Assembly: GCA_963277665.1 (NCBI GenBank)
Contig: OY728137.1
Span: forward strand, 1,170,896,670-1,170,960,669
Length of the DNA: 64,000 bases
Origin: Viscum album
Taxonomy: Eukaryota > Streptophyta > Magnoliopsida > Santalales > Viscaceae
Reading direction: 5' to 3'
In this document: piece by piece, positions 39,728 through 53,552 of the stretch
How positions within the stretch are numbered: position 1 is the first letter of the stretch
How the letters are laid out: the number at the start of each line of letters is the position of its first letter
The notes under the pieces: generated by a model
Told to the model about the DNA's origin: nothing
What the model saw: only the letters and a program-made list of their open reading frames with translations
The model's database searches: none
Made by a program: the position numbers and the translations under genes

Positions 39728-42591
39728 TGCATGAACCAAGTTGGGTCGCCATCAAACCAATGCTCGACCTATTCCGCAGCAAGGCCTGAAGGGCGTTCCC
39801 GATCCCCACTGGCTGGCACAAGTGCCCTGGTATCAAAAATTAAACAAGGGAACCTTTTACCTAATAGATACATATAAAACAAACCGAAAGCAAAATAAAT
39901 TAACATTAGAATCAAACAAACAAACCGACTCATAAAAAAGTTATGATTTAAATTTAATAACTTGATGTAAAACCCCAAAAGAGACTACATCAAAGGGAAC
40001 CCAAAACACCAACTCAAACCTCTATGAAACATGATGAGTAACATCCATAAGCCACCACCACCAAACAAACCTGAGGATGCCACTAACAACCCGAACCACC
40101 AATGCTATGCTTGATGCCTCAACCTGGAATGAGAAATAAAATAGATCTACATACACCCAAAGGTGTATGTATGGTTTGATCTAAATTCCCAAGAGGATTC
40201 CACCTAGAAAAGGTTCCATGAATAATTGTAAAATGAAAAAATACATTTTCAATTTAACATATGAAAAATAAATAAATTATTAAACAATTTTAATCAAAAC
40301 AGTTTTAACGAAAACTATATTAAAGAAAAATAACTTAAATTAACACAGACCCTCACACAAACACTCTCTTGGTAACCCCATCATCAGAACATGTGCCAAC
40401 AGTGAGCACAAATCAAAAGAGGATCACAATACATTAGATAATCCCAAAATATATTTGGGAGAAGTGGGACCCTAGAACATCGGGTCTCATGGTACAATTG
40501 TATAAAAACACAACAATATACATTCTCGTACAGGAGCCACTAGTACAGTAACACATCCATAAGAAAGTGGTCTCCCAACATCATCCAAAAATATACTTAG
40601 TGTTGTAGTCATCAATCAATCTATGTGAAAATGAACTAATTCCACTTCCGTATCACTAGCACACTAGTCCTAGTCCGCCAACCTATTACCCAGGCGTCCT
40701 TTTTTGTGATCAAGTAGTTCAAAGTTCATGTCACAAGTCATAATCATACACTCAAACCCAAATAGACACTACACATTCCAAAACAACCATTTTCACTCAA
40801 AAGAACCATTTGAATTAATACACCTACCAAATGTTTTTCCATACACATTTCACACTATTGACATAATGTAATATACCATTTAAAAAAGCTTACAAAACAA
40901 TAGAAAAAGAGTGTCACATGGTTTTACTCACTCAAAAGTAACTGTTTATAAATCGAAAACACATTCTAAAATTGCATGCACTCAAATACAATATTAATGT
41001 GTAACCTTCACACCCAAACAGTTTGATGAAAAACCATGGACCACATGTAATACACTCTTGCAAAAAATACACAATTTAATATGCAAAAAATAAGATCTTA
41101 TGAAATAATTTTAAATAAGTAACTTGGTGTCACCCATTAGCCCTAACACAAACCACCCTTTACGACCTAATTCACCATATGCCATGTCAAATAAATAATT
41201 TGCACGAACTGCACAGTTTAATAAAATTACCACACAATTCAAAAATATCCAACTAGCAGATATGATTTTTTTACAGGAAGTGCATAGATAATAAAAAAAT
41301 GCTACCAAATCATTGAAATGCAAATCCAACTTAAAAAAATACCAACTTCACACTACAAAGAATAATTAAATAATATACTATATTAATAAAACTTGAAAAT
41401 CAATTAATAAAATAACAATTAAGAGTGGAACCACATACCAGGAATGTAGGAAAAATTCACAACATGATGTGAAAATGCCAATCGCCCGCCATTCGCACTG
41501 CAACTACTTAGATCAGATGCTAAAAACTCATACATCGTACCCAAAATGAATACAAATTGACCATAAACATCATGAATTTATAATCCGTAATTCTACCAAA
41601 GGGTAGAAATAGCCATTTGAAATAAGATGAAACTATGGCAGGGGTTGCGGTAGGCCAATCGAGTAAGATGGGGGGGTGCTTGAATTGAGCTGAGCTGGAA
41701 AAAGGATGTCACCGGAACTCCAAACAGAAAAATAAGGGGTGTGTGACAAAAGGAGGGGCTCTCGGGTATTTGTTCATTACAAGGAGGGAGGGTACACTGA
41801 ACCTTATATATGCCATTGAAGAGGGTTCGATGCTGGGGGGTTGTGTGGTGATTCCGAACTGGAATGGGAGTGGTGTTGTGCATGAGTAATTGGTTGCGTC
41901 GGACGAGGTCGGTCGGACGGCGACGTGGTCTGGTGGTAACCGGTCCAACGAAGAAGAGAAAAGGGGAGGTCTGGTCCATGCAATAGGACACCGTTCCTTG
42001 CTAGAGGAGGTCGCATTGGAGTAGGAAGGCAAGGGGAGGGGGCACCTGCAACTCAGGTAGGGTTAGGAGGGGAGAGGAGGGTTCATACAGGGAAGGGTGG
42101 AGCGCAAGGGAGAGGGAGAAGAAAAAAAAAGGTGAAGAAAAAATAGAAAATAGGGAGTGAGAAATGGAGGGAAAATAGTAATAATAATAATAAGAGAAAA
42201 TAAAATACCAATAAAATAATACAACAAAATTTTACTTAATAGAAAGAAAATTTAATGTTAAATTAAACCTAAAAATATTAAAACCTAAATAATAAAAAAT
42301 GAACAAATTAGTATCAACTAAACGAATAATAAAAAAAATAATCTAATTGAAGCACTAAATTAAATAATCATAAAATTAATAATACAACTAAAATAACACA
42401 ACCAGTCACAATATAATTGCGTTAATTATTGAGTACAGACACTATGCACAGACGCATGCACTGTTGCACGTATAGTTGTAAACCTATATAATATCCCAAT
42501 TTCATTTAAAAAATTACTATTTATAACCACATCTGAAAAGGGAGACATGAAAATAATTAAATAAAAACTATGCATCAGTCGGGGTATGCCA
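39728..42591 (-). repeat. 5' LTR of element B (2864 bp)
   Basis: It is the direct repeat of 33815-36689, with mutated termini: TGCATGAACC at the left against TGTAACGAACC, and ggtatgcca at the right against the other copy's tgttaca. The right end directly abuts the ATTAC duplication. The purine-rich patch near 42.0-42.17 kb and the (TAA)n at 42179-42193 occupy the same positions as in the left copy. Confidence 0.85.
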
Positions 42592-42596
42592 ATTAC
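42592..42596. other. Right target-site duplication ATTAC
   Basis: This is identical to 33810-33814 and lies immediately outside the right end of element B. Confidence 0.85.
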
Positions 42597-45500
42597 ATTA
42601 ATAACATTTTATATCATTTCACCTATGTTTTTCATGAGTTTAATCATTACATGGGATCAATAAGAGCCATATTTTCATATTAGAGTTATTTAATTATTAA
42701 TTATTATCCCATTTTAATACACTCAATTTATATTTATATAGTTACTCCCAAAAATAAATTTACAAAAATTATAAAATAACAAGTTGTGGGTTCTATAATA
42801 TTTTTCATGTACTTTAAATATTAATACATCACAAAATATAACTCATTTATATGGTTTAATGGGAAATTTTATTCATTAATGTCCTTATTGTAATATATTT
42901 AAAAGTCTAAGAAATCAAAACTAATGTCTATAAAAAAGAAACAAAATCATATCACAGTGGAATCATCTATCCACCGATGCCTCATAATATAGAGACTCTT
43001 TTGACCACTAATGTCAAATAACATATTAATGACATTATATATAATTATATACCTAATTAATTTTACATCGACCAATATTTTTCCCAACCATCACATAATT
43101 ATAAACCATACATATGTGTACCTCATGAACAATAAAATATTCCTAAATACATCGTATCATAATTAACCCTTGGGGAATAATTGTTTTTATATCAATTTTT
43201 TTCCAATAAAATTAAAAAAATCGTTGAAAATAAACACGATAACTTAATGAAAATTATTATTTAATTAACCATCAAAAAATATAAAATTAGTATAAAACAT
43301 ATGGTCATATACCTAGATATCTTGCTCATTAATGTGTTATAAGAAATTATTTAAAAATCAAGATTGGTTCTTATTTTGTTTTCAATAATATTCATTAAAA
43401 ATAATTTCGTTATTAAAAAATTATTTTAAATATCATTTTTTCCTTTTTATAAATTTTAAAAAAAAATCAAATTGTAAACAATTTTATAAAACCTTTATAT
43501 TATCAATAATTTAATGCGTTGAGGACAATGTTATTGATACAATGGTATAATGGAGGATAGAAAAATATGAAAATGTTATATATTTAAATAATCCAAGTCC
43601 AATTATATTATAACATATAATTTTTTAGAATTTGGGATAATTATATATAATTTGTTAATTATCACCAGGATGTGAATTGAAATAAAAAAAAGAATTTATA
43701 AAATTTAATTTAACCAAATTATATTTATTTAAAAACATAATCATCCATGATGTATGGGTAAAAAATAAGTAAATGGTAAAAGAACAAGTGAATCACAAAA
43801 ATATCTATTGGAGAGTAAAATTAGAGATCCATTTATAATTAGATAAAAAAAATAGTAAAAAACATTCAACAAAAACATAATGAGATATTTAAAATAATTA
43901 CACTTACTATTAAACATGACATTAAAAAAATACATTGTGACTCCTAGAGTAACAAATTTAGAATTATTAATGACCTAGTTAAAAACCCAATTTTTTTAAT
44001 AAATAATCAATATTTAATATTATTTGTATTTAAATTATTTCTTTAAACAATATTTTAATCATCTATTATCTGTAATATTAGTTGCTTAGTAATGGATTAA
44101 ATATGGTAGTTTTAATTATAGTTTAATATTATTATATAAATTATTAAAATAGTTACCATGATACTTGAATCCAAATGGTCCAAATATTTTTGATCCCCTG
44201 TTTTTTAAATGTAAAATACTGTATGACTCACATAGATGACCAGAATAACAAAAATTATTCATGTTGCATTACAAATAATTAAGGTGTTTAATTTTAATAA
44301 CAATTCAATTTTCCAACATCACAACATATCTATAATAGTAATTCTATTTAATATTTAATATTATATATTACTATTATGTAATGATTGATAATAACAAATG
44401 ATGGAAATGAATAACATCTTATAGCCTCATTCATGTGTGTCTTTGAACTCACCAAGACAGAAAATAATGTTTTATTGGGTAACTAATAATGTAATATTAT
44501 TACATAGATAATATATTTTTTCCTAATAAAACATATATTATATGTATATTAATATACTTATTAAAATATTATATAATAAATTAAATGTGAAACCAAATTT
44601 AAAAAATAGAGGATAATTTATTAATAAAATTAATTGACTCACTCCATCTTGTGGCAACTTCTTCTATAATGAAGGATATAAGATATAATATTTTATTAAA
44701 AGTGATAAAAATAATGGGTTATATGATGGAACATGAATTGGGTATATCATTAAAAATTTACAATAGGCGTGGAAATATGGTTTATAGGAGGTACCCTTTT
44801 ATAAATTAGATTCAGTATTACATTTTTTATTTCACAATCAATAATGATTAATGGATGATTTTTTAAAATAAAAATTGACTTATTGAGTTGCAGGATATCT
44901 AGTATGGTATATAAAATAATCATTAAAAATATATATAGTGTTTATATATATATATATTTAAATGAAATACATGTTATCATGGTAATTGAATATATATACC
45001 ATAATATAGATTATCAAAGGATGATGTTTATTTTATTAGAATTATTATGTGATTTTTGAGGGGGTTTTCTTGTGTGAAGATGCACATTAGAAATAACACC
45101 CATGTGGGTGGTTGGGTGGGCTTGATATATCATTTTACTTATATAAGAGGCTATAGTATCAGTGTGATGGCATGCTGTTTTCCTTTTTTCCCTTGATATA
45201 AGAGCATGCAGAATGTAATATGAATGTGACATTTTATAAGATGTAAACTGGGTAGTAGGTGTGGGGCCCTAGTGTGTTTGAGGTACAACCCAGGATAGTT
45301 GTGAGATGATGATTTTATATAATTAAGGGTGACTGATTATTGGGATTAGCCAAGGTTTAAAAGTTCATTAGATGCAAAATTCCTCTCTATGTGACATGGG
45401 CTATGATCGATGCATGATACATGTTACTGGATACATGTTTCAGGCTTGCAGGTGACATGGGAATGATGGCGCATTCATGGTAGGAATACGATATTTTTTT

Positions 45501-47539
45501 GGGCATTCCTCATGCTACCTTATTTATGAGAATAGAAATAATATATATTCATGATAAGAAAAAATATTCCTTGAGTTGTATTGGGTTTGGTTATAGATTT
45601 TATGGGTAAGACCAGCTAAATACCTAGCCTTTTTGATCTACTTATAACATTAAAAACATGGTGAAAATGTGGGTCAATGATTTTTTATACACATCATTAG
45701 TTGGAGGATGTGATAATGGTTCATCCTGAAATAGAAGTTAGGAAAAAAAAAATTTTATTTCAAATGGTTTTATAGATATATTATCATGAGATGCCCATGA
45801 CCGTGTATACTTTATTGGGTGTGGAAGCCTATTTTTGATGTGATTCAACTCATTAGATGGTCAGCCTTGTTTTATGATCAGATAATACAGTGGTGTATAC
45901 CTATTATCATTATTTAACATCAATCCATTTTATCAAGTTATGAGTATGTAATAATTAATTATCTGTAGGTGTATGAACCAGACTGAGTTGAAGACTGAAT
46001 GAGATTTGTTAGTTGCTTATAGCCCTCAATGATTGGAATATGAAGTTTATTGTTCTACGGAATTGATACATGATTCATCAAAGGTTCACATGATGGGATT
46101 CCTCATTAGGATTGGTTTGTGTAAATCAAAATTGTTTGGAGTTTAACAATGAATGATTGATGGATATGAAACTCATTGTTGAAGTTATTTAGAAACACCC
46201 AAAAGATGGCATTCCATGACCCTGAGATGGAAATAGATGTAATTTATCATTATACTTTTGTCATTATGTAAAATATTTTATAAAAAATATATGATTTTTT
46301 ATATAGGTATAAATATATAGACTATATATATCAAGATTACTATTTAATGGTGTCTTAATAAGGAATGTTTTATAGTGGGTAGTGGGATTTATCTCTAAGT
46401 AATACAACTATCTCATAGGTGGGCCTGTGGATGTGTGAAAATAACAATTTAATGGTGGGGAATGAAACTTGTACTGTGGAATAATGGGTATAAATTTATT
46501 GATAATATTTATTGAACAGAAAATGTAAAATTAGATATATTAATGGATATATTCTGAGAGTAAAATTTGAGCACAAGATGGATTATGATAATTTAAACAT
46601 ATTTGGCCCGCGTTTCATTAGTTATAATAGTTAAAGAATGATGGGAGAGTTATCTATTTATTTATCAATAATTGAATAATGTGATAGATCATTTCAAAAC
46701 CTCATTTGACATGTCAGGGTGATCACATATTTACCCTTTAGTAAATGCATCATGATCTGGTGTATTAGGTCATGACATAGCATGTGATGTTGAGCATTTT
46801 TAGACATATCAATATGACTAGGTACAACTTGTTTAAATTAGTTAAATTAGATTTTGTTGGATATAGATCATGTAAGATACATTTTTTACATGGTGAGAAT
46901 CTTATAGGTGTTGGTTTTGTGATTTTCAATGGAATTTGAGAACAATGATCATATTTCATGGATGTTGATTTTGAATCCATTTTGGATGGGTTTTGAAATA
47001 AGAATCAGTATTTTTGTATGATAAGCATCTTATCCTATGTTGAGTTATAGGGAATTTTTTAGAAAATTATTATGGTGGTGAGGAAATATATTTCATATTT
47101 TTTATGAACTAAAAAATATAGTTTGAATCATCGTTATCCAGGTGACTAAATAGTTTAGGATACATTTGGTAACACGTGGTCATTTTTATGAAATATTTTT
47201 TTAAATAATTATTATTAATCAATAAATTTATTTACACACAATTGTGATTTTAAACTAACTGTGAGATTTCTTTCATAAAAAATTATCGTTATAGAATAGC
47301 AGTTTGGACAACGGGAATAATTATAACTAAATTATTAAAATTCATTACGAATTCATTGGATATTAATTATTTATGAACAAAATAAATCAATTAGATATAT
47401 CTATTTTTGAGTTTAATAAATTTGGTAATCAAATCAATGATATATATGTATTATATACTAAATAAAATATTTTTTATATTCATTTAGCTGATATTTTAGT
47501 CATAGGTTATGAATAAAACACTATTTTATGTATAGGAGA
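42597..47539. other. AT-rich sequence, probably the decayed interior of element Y
   Basis: The right end leads into a polypurine-like tract and the old plus-oriented LTR at 47560, so the nearby sequence should be the 3' interior of that element. A weak FHIFYELKNIV reading near 47.09 kb may be the end of its integrase, but I would not rely on it. A stretch at 45.03-46.5 kb is richer in G and T and has a TATATAAG at about 45138, yet I recognise no protein in it. Confidence 0.35.
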
Positions 47540-47559
47540 AATTTTTTTAAAAGGATAAT
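47540..47559 (+). other. Degenerate polypurine tract before the old LTR
   Basis: The sequence aatttttttaaaaggataat corresponds to aattctttttaaagggggtagaa before the 3' LTR of the young element. It makes the LTR that follows a 3' LTR. Confidence 0.5.
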
Positions 47560-50430
47560 TTTACACCTTTGAATAGAGAACCCATTTTATATTATGATTT
47601 TGACACATTAATAATTTATATATGAAAACATAAATATTTTATTTTGAATAAATATATAATGATTTACTTTGGATAAATGTCTGATATTTTTTGGATAACA
47701 TTCTTGTTTTGATTAATTGTAGAAATATGTTATATTTTAATAAAAAACATCATTTTTCTTCGAGATAGTTTATATGGTAAAATTATAATATTGAAAGGAC
47801 TGATTGTATAAATAGAATATATTTTTAACATTTAATTTAATGGATGTCATTATCATTAATATTGCATTGAATTCATAGATAAAAACTTTTCATTAATTTG
47901 CATTGATTCAACATTTAAATTTTTTTTCTCATTTCATCAACAAGAATAATTTTAAAACAATTTCTAGTACATATTTGTTTTGAATTTTGTAAAATGGATT
48001 CCATATTTATAATCCTATCATCCAAATTGTGTTAATAGGTACATTTTTTGGACATTAGTAGTAGTAATATTTTTATTTATCATGTTTAAAGGGTAAATCT
48101 GTTAAATAAAGGTAAAAATAATAATTTAAAAATATAAAACATCCCTAAAACATGTTATAATCCTATTGGATGATATATTTTATACCATGGGAATCGTTGG
48201 GTCGATTTTTTGACCACATGGATTCACATGGATGTTAAAATTACTTTTTATAAGAGTTAATTTAAATTAAAGATAATTATAACCCACACACATATCTTTT
48301 TTGTAAATCGATTTAAATATAGGTTTATATAACTGATCTCAATATCTATAAATATTAATCAGAATGATAAAATATTTACTAAATCATGGTATTTTATTTA
48401 TAATTTTTAGGCATTATAAAATCATATTTATTTATGACACAATTATGATGTAGTGATTACATCATTAACGAATGATTAAAATAAATGAATTTATAAATAT
48501 TACTGGAAATGTAATTTGTATATTTTGATGTCATCCATCAATATTCTAGATCATATTGAAATATTATATTTTAGTTAATGCTTTAGTTTTTATGTAATCA
48601 GGTTGTTATGAATTTTTAAAAAATTCATGTATGAATAGGGTCCAAAATTGACATAATTCATAACTGAAAACATAAAATCCTTTATTAAATGATACTAAAT
48701 TCTAAAAAATATAATATTCTTTAAAATGGATAATATATGTCCAAATAAGTCATAAATAACTATTTTTTTGTTGTTTGATATGATATGTTAATTACCCTAA
48801 CCCATAATTTGTAAATAACATGATATCACAGTAATATTAAATAAATGTAAAATAAGGGTTAAACCAAAAATAAAAGGGTAATAAAATATTCCAAACATGT
48901 CTAAAAATTATTGTATGATAGGTATTCGATCCAAAATTATCTTATATTCTAATTAAATATGTTTTTGACCATTTTTAGTCGAAATTGAATTCATAATAAA
49001 TTAATATTTTGAGAGTACCCTAAAGTACCCCGCCCATCTCTTATAAAAGGGAACCTCATCCCTCTCCTCTTCACACCATTTTGAGATTTCAAGCTAGAAA
49101 AAACCATCACCATTTCTCATCTCCACTTCCCTAGTTATATTCTGGAAGTTATTATATTCACAAAATTCCATCTCTAGAAAACTGATATGAAATTTATAGG
49201 AGGCACGTGGAGGAAGATGTAATCTCTTCTACCGATTCATTCAAATTTATTTCATCTCCTACCTCCCATTCCTTTTTCCTTATAAATTAATAAAATTAGT
49301 ATTAATAAAATACTTATATGATATTATATATATGGAAAAACAATATTTGACCTTCTATTTGTCATACAAAAAACGAAATCACCACACATGCATACATATG
49401 GCATACTATCTCCATGTCATGTTGTAATCTGTTTTTCCCCACCACATTACATGGATGGGTATAAAGGTGGAAATAATAACTATATATAATTTTTATAACA
49501 TGATTCTAATTATGAGATACTATATACTATAATTTCCAATACCATTGAAAAATTATGTAAATGATAACTTTTCTCGTGCGTACGTACGACTTACCATCTC
49601 CACGGTGTGATGTGATTCTTTAATCATAATCTTCATTTAACCATGATTATATAAATGAATTAAAATAATAAATATGATATATATTTTACTATTACTATAC
49701 TTTATATGATATATATATAAACTAAAATGTGTAATAAGAACTTATCCAAGAAAACATATATAGGAACATAATGCAGTTAATACCTGAATTATGAGTAAAA
49801 ATGAAATGTCACTAACAAACAGATAAAAAAATGATAAAAAAATGTTTTCACAAAAATTATTATAATTCTTGTATAAATAAGTAACATTATTTAAATCATC
49901 AAACATGATTTTCAGATACATACAATTGATATCATAACTAAGGTAAGTTATAACTTTGCAAATCTCATTTTTTTCTGATATTCCTTATACGTAAGTATAT
50001 ATTGGGGGTATATTTATCATCCATTTCTCTGTTTTATAATAATTTTCTCATAAATTGTTTTCTATTATTCTAAATATGCTTAAATTATTTTTTACCCATT
50101 TTTACATTTAAAACATTGTTCGGATGGAATATTTCTTACATTTACCATTCAAGGTACTTTTTGAAATTTTTGGGAAATGTACAATAAGAATGATTTTTTG
50201 AATTTATACATCATGAATGGATTTTGAAGCTTTCCCAACACCTTATTTCCAAGAAACTTCCTCTACATGATGTCATGTTTGTTTCTAACAATTATCTTTT
50301 CTCTAAAAATTTTGTGGCATTTTTGGAATAGATAATATTTTTGAAAAGAAAGGATATCTACCTCAAGAAATATTTTTCAAGTATCCAAATTATTTTCCAT
50401 ATAAGATGACATATGGTTAGGTTTTTATCC
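47560..50430 (+). repeat. Old 3' LTR of the young element's family (element Y), truncated
   Basis: It aligns in order with the young LTR: 48045-48150 with 52230-52340, 48401-48560 with 52558-52735, 48880-49150 with 53040-53310 (including ctcttataaaaggg), 49370-49640 with 53540-53790, and 49980-50430 with about 54150-54660. Divergence is high, around a quarter by eye, and CpG sites are widely lost. The LTR stops abruptly at 50430, where another element begins, so about 0.8 kb of its 3' end is missing here. The start near 47560 is approximate. Confidence 0.8.
49042..49049 (+). promoter_or_regulatory. TATA box of the old LTR
   Basis: TATAAAAG matches 53207-53214 of the young LTR exactly, with conserved C-rich sequence on both sides. 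Confidence 0.6.
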
Positions 50431-51779
50431 TGTAACATCCAGACCCGAAAGCCACTGAATCGTGCTCTGAGCCAGTTGGTCACAAGCCCCCAAGCACCCC
50501 TCCCCATATGCTAGAGGGTGATGACTAGCAGAGAGGGACCATTAAGTCAGTCTTGGGGAAACTATACCATCTGTTATATGAATAAAATACCAGCAGAAGT
50601 AACAAAACATTAGCGGAATGCATATAAATATAAAAATACAATGTCAGTAGAATAATCAAAACAAGAAATAGAATACTGAACTTGAAATTAAAACATGCTA
50701 TGATAATGCAAGTGCCATGTGTCTACAATGAAACTGAAAGTAGAGACCCAACGACTCCAAACAGGACCCGACCCATGTCTGGTTCCTTCTTCCATGATCC
50801 ATCCCCAAACAATACTCTAACCAGTTCTCTTTCCCTTGTCCTATCCTACAACAATAAAGTCTATTTGGTTTCCAATCAGGCATCCTTAGTAGGGTGTGAG
50901 TACAACTCAATGATCACCACCAACAATGTCAAAAACAATCCTAGTCATAAACAGTTAATGAAGTTTCATTAATAATAAATCAAGGAAATTTTAAAAACAA
51001 TTATATATATCCCGTTATACTTTCTTTAATACGTTAAAGGCCTAGGTTCTCGAGAACACCCAAAACACAATGCCTGCTTCGGCCCGTTTCGGAGCCTAAA
51101 CCATTTCCCCTATTCAATTCATATTTACTATGTCACAATATTATGTTTATGATTATCCAAATGGAACCACAGTACAAATAAAATAAAAGAGTGTAGAACA
51201 TATTTTCTAGCACACATGTGAGTATTTGGAGCATCAGTCCCTATCTCACAACCCTAAGGGTATTTGGAGAATCAGTCCGTGTCCCATAAAATATCAATTC
51301 AATGCATGCCATTGTTTCTAGAATGCCATTTCTAGAACTCTTGTGGGTATTAGGAGTGTCGGTCTGTGTCCCACAACCCATTTTGAGATCAAATATCAAA
51401 TTCACATATAAAACACTAATCAAATGTTTAATCATCCTTATCCCTCCATCCTGAATCTCCCCCATATTCAACTACACCCACAATTCACAAAGAACCGCAT
51501 AACCAAACCGCCAATTAATTATTTATGACAAGACATTTATACAACTGCATACGCATAACAAGATGAGGCTGTGGGATTGGATTTTAAACCGCCTACCTCA
51601 ATTTATTGATGGATGTTATCCCAACAAAAATCCCAAAAATACGAGTAGCACAACATCGTCAGTCAAGTTCTGGATCTAAATCCTTTAAACCAAAAATAAG
51701 ATCAAAGGCATCTAGATCATTCAAAACTAGATCTAGATCCACAATCCTAGATCTACACCTTATCTCATAGGTTTATATT
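50431..51779 (-). repeat. X-family LTR fragment (element D), 3' LTR end
   Basis: It begins TGTAACATCC and continues with blocks shared with 8523 onward (gggaccattaagtcagtc..., ggggaaactatacc, ggtgtgag). It follows the old LTR directly with no PBS, so 50431 is the outer 3' end of a minus-oriented element inserted into that LTR; the 5 bp outside it are TATCC. It is interrupted at 51779 by the young element and resumes at 63877. Open frames at 50682-50972 and 51241-51471 lie inside LTR sequence and are not considered genes. Confidence 0.7.
51775..51779. other. Left target-site duplication ATATT
   Basis: This is identical to 63872-63876 and abuts the TGTAACACCC start of the young element. Confidence 0.9.
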
Positions 51780-53206
51780 TGTAACACCCGAGACTTTTAT
51801 GTTATATAAATCATCAAAGGAATATTTTTCTACACAACACTTGCTTGGCTTGCTTTACACGCAATCGCGACCTTCCTCGATAGCTTGCGTCGTACGCAAT
51901 ACCGAGTTTCACTAAACAACAATATGCTATTAAAACTAGCCGTTATGAATAGTAATAACCACTTTTTGAAATTTTATAAATTTTATTTTTCAAAATGGAC
52001 TTCATTTTTGGACTCAGAATATCGAAATTAGCCTAGGGTGAAATTTTGGTATTTTTCTGAAAACATTCAATTTTTGATGAATAGTGAAACCACTAAGTGG
52101 TAGGTTAAAAACTGAATTTTGCATAAAACTTAATTTTACCGCTTCTGTGAATGGAATTTCAAAAATCCGAGAGACACGGTTAATATCAAGGACTAAAATG
52201 TGGTTCAATGAGATGAAAATAATTTTTTGGTGAATAGTAACTTTTTACTATTTTTACCGCGGTTAATAGTAAATAGGGTAACTAAGGGTAAATATGATAT
52301 TAATATTACCCTAACACATGTCCTAATTCTATTGGACAAGTTTATCTCGACCAAAAACAACCTTAAGTGTAAAATATTATCATTTAGGCCTACTTGGATT
52401 AGATTAGGACATTTATTATTAATTTATTTAAAGAAGGGTTAAAATAGTTAAAATCAAAGTTTAATAAGTAAATAATTTTTAATATGGGGTTATACATAAG
52501 ATAAATTCAATTGTAAATATTCATTAGAAAGCTTAAAAGATTTCCTACATGATGGTATTTTATTTGTAATTTTTAGACATCAAATAATTTAATTTATTTA
52601 TGACACAAAGATGATGTAGTAATTATATTATTAATGAAATATTGACAAAATTGATAATATAAATACCAAAATAAATGTAATTTGAGACTTTTTATGAATT
52701 CCACTAATTTTCTAGGTTACTATGATATATTATTGTTGATTTAATCAACTTGGTTCGAACATATAATTCTGTTATGACTTTCACAAAAATCATATATCAA
52801 ATAGTGTCAAAATTGACACAAAATAGTTTTTAAATCAAATATTATATTATTAATTGTTATTTTATTCCTAAAAATCTAAGGTTCGGACAAATGACTTAGA
52901 TAAGGATATATATATTAATAATAAACAATTTGGGGTTCGTTTGGCATGTTATAGTAAGTGTATTAACCATATAGTGAAAGAAAACAAAAAGACACGGTAA
53001 AAGTTAAATTAATTAACTTAGAGTTAAATCTAATTGATAAGGTTAAAATAATACCCTAAACTTGTCTAAATCCTATTGGTTGATAGGATTTCGACCCATC
53101 CCCACTTTAGCTTCGAAATAAGACCCTTTGGAACCATTATAAACCGATTTTGACTTTAATATAAAATAATATTTTGAGATATTCCTAAGGTGCCCCTCTC
53201 CTCCCT

Positions 53207-53214
53207 TATAAAAG
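53207..53214 (+). promoter_or_regulatory. TATA box, 5' LTR
   Basis: TATAAAAG is followed by a GC-rich, C-rich stretch. It is conserved in the old LTR at 49042 and is the likely core promoter driving the genomic RNA. Confidence 0.75.
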
Positions 53215-53552
53215 GGCACCTCCTCCCCCTCCTCCTCACACCAATTTGAGAACTCAAGCTCGGCCAACCCCTGCCATTTTCTCCTCTCCACTTCCCTAGA
53301 ATAATCCTAGAGGTCCTGGTCTTCTCCAAAGAACAATCTTAGTTCCTTAAGTGGAGGATTCAAAGAGGCGTTCCAAAGAAGAGGTAATATCCATTACCGA
53401 TCTTTTCAATTTCTTTCTTCTTCAACTTCTTCTTCTTTAGTTGTTTCATGATAATGTAATAACATCAGTATTACTTACATACTGATATGTTATTATAAAT
53501 ATGAAACAACCCTAATTCACCTTCTATCCATCCTACGGGAAAATGAAATCAC

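Larger units (their letters stand above)
33815..42591 (-). mobile_element. LARD-like LTR retrotransposon without gag-pol (element B)
   Basis: Two directly repeated LTRs (33815-36689 and 39728-42591) flank a 3.04-kb interior. The whole 8.8-kb unit is bounded by a perfect ATTAC duplication, so the ends are firm. Remnants of a tRNA-Met type PBS lie at about 39712-39724 beside the right LTR, which makes the right LTR the 5' one and sets the orientation to minus. The interior has no zinc knuckle, DSG protease, RT, RNase H or integrase motif that I can find. Long LTRs plus a non-coding interior fit a large retrotransposon derivative (LARD), mobilised by proteins of another element. The LTRs differ at roughly one base in five in the part I aligned, so the insertion is old. 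Confidence 0.85.

Noticed and set aside
41593..42032. Overlapping open frames of 70-132 residues, minus strand
   Set aside because: They are in the matching promoter-proximal part of the right LTR of element B, in three frames at once, with no motif.
47080..47140. FHIFYELKNIV reading as the end of element Y integrase
   Set aside because: It resembles FHVSLLRKYI, but its distance to the LTR is about 170 bp longer than in the young element and nothing around it aligns; kept only as a remark.
50682..51471. Open frames of 70-96 residues
   Set aside because: They fall within X-type LTR sequence and have no recognised domain or counterpart open in the other copy.
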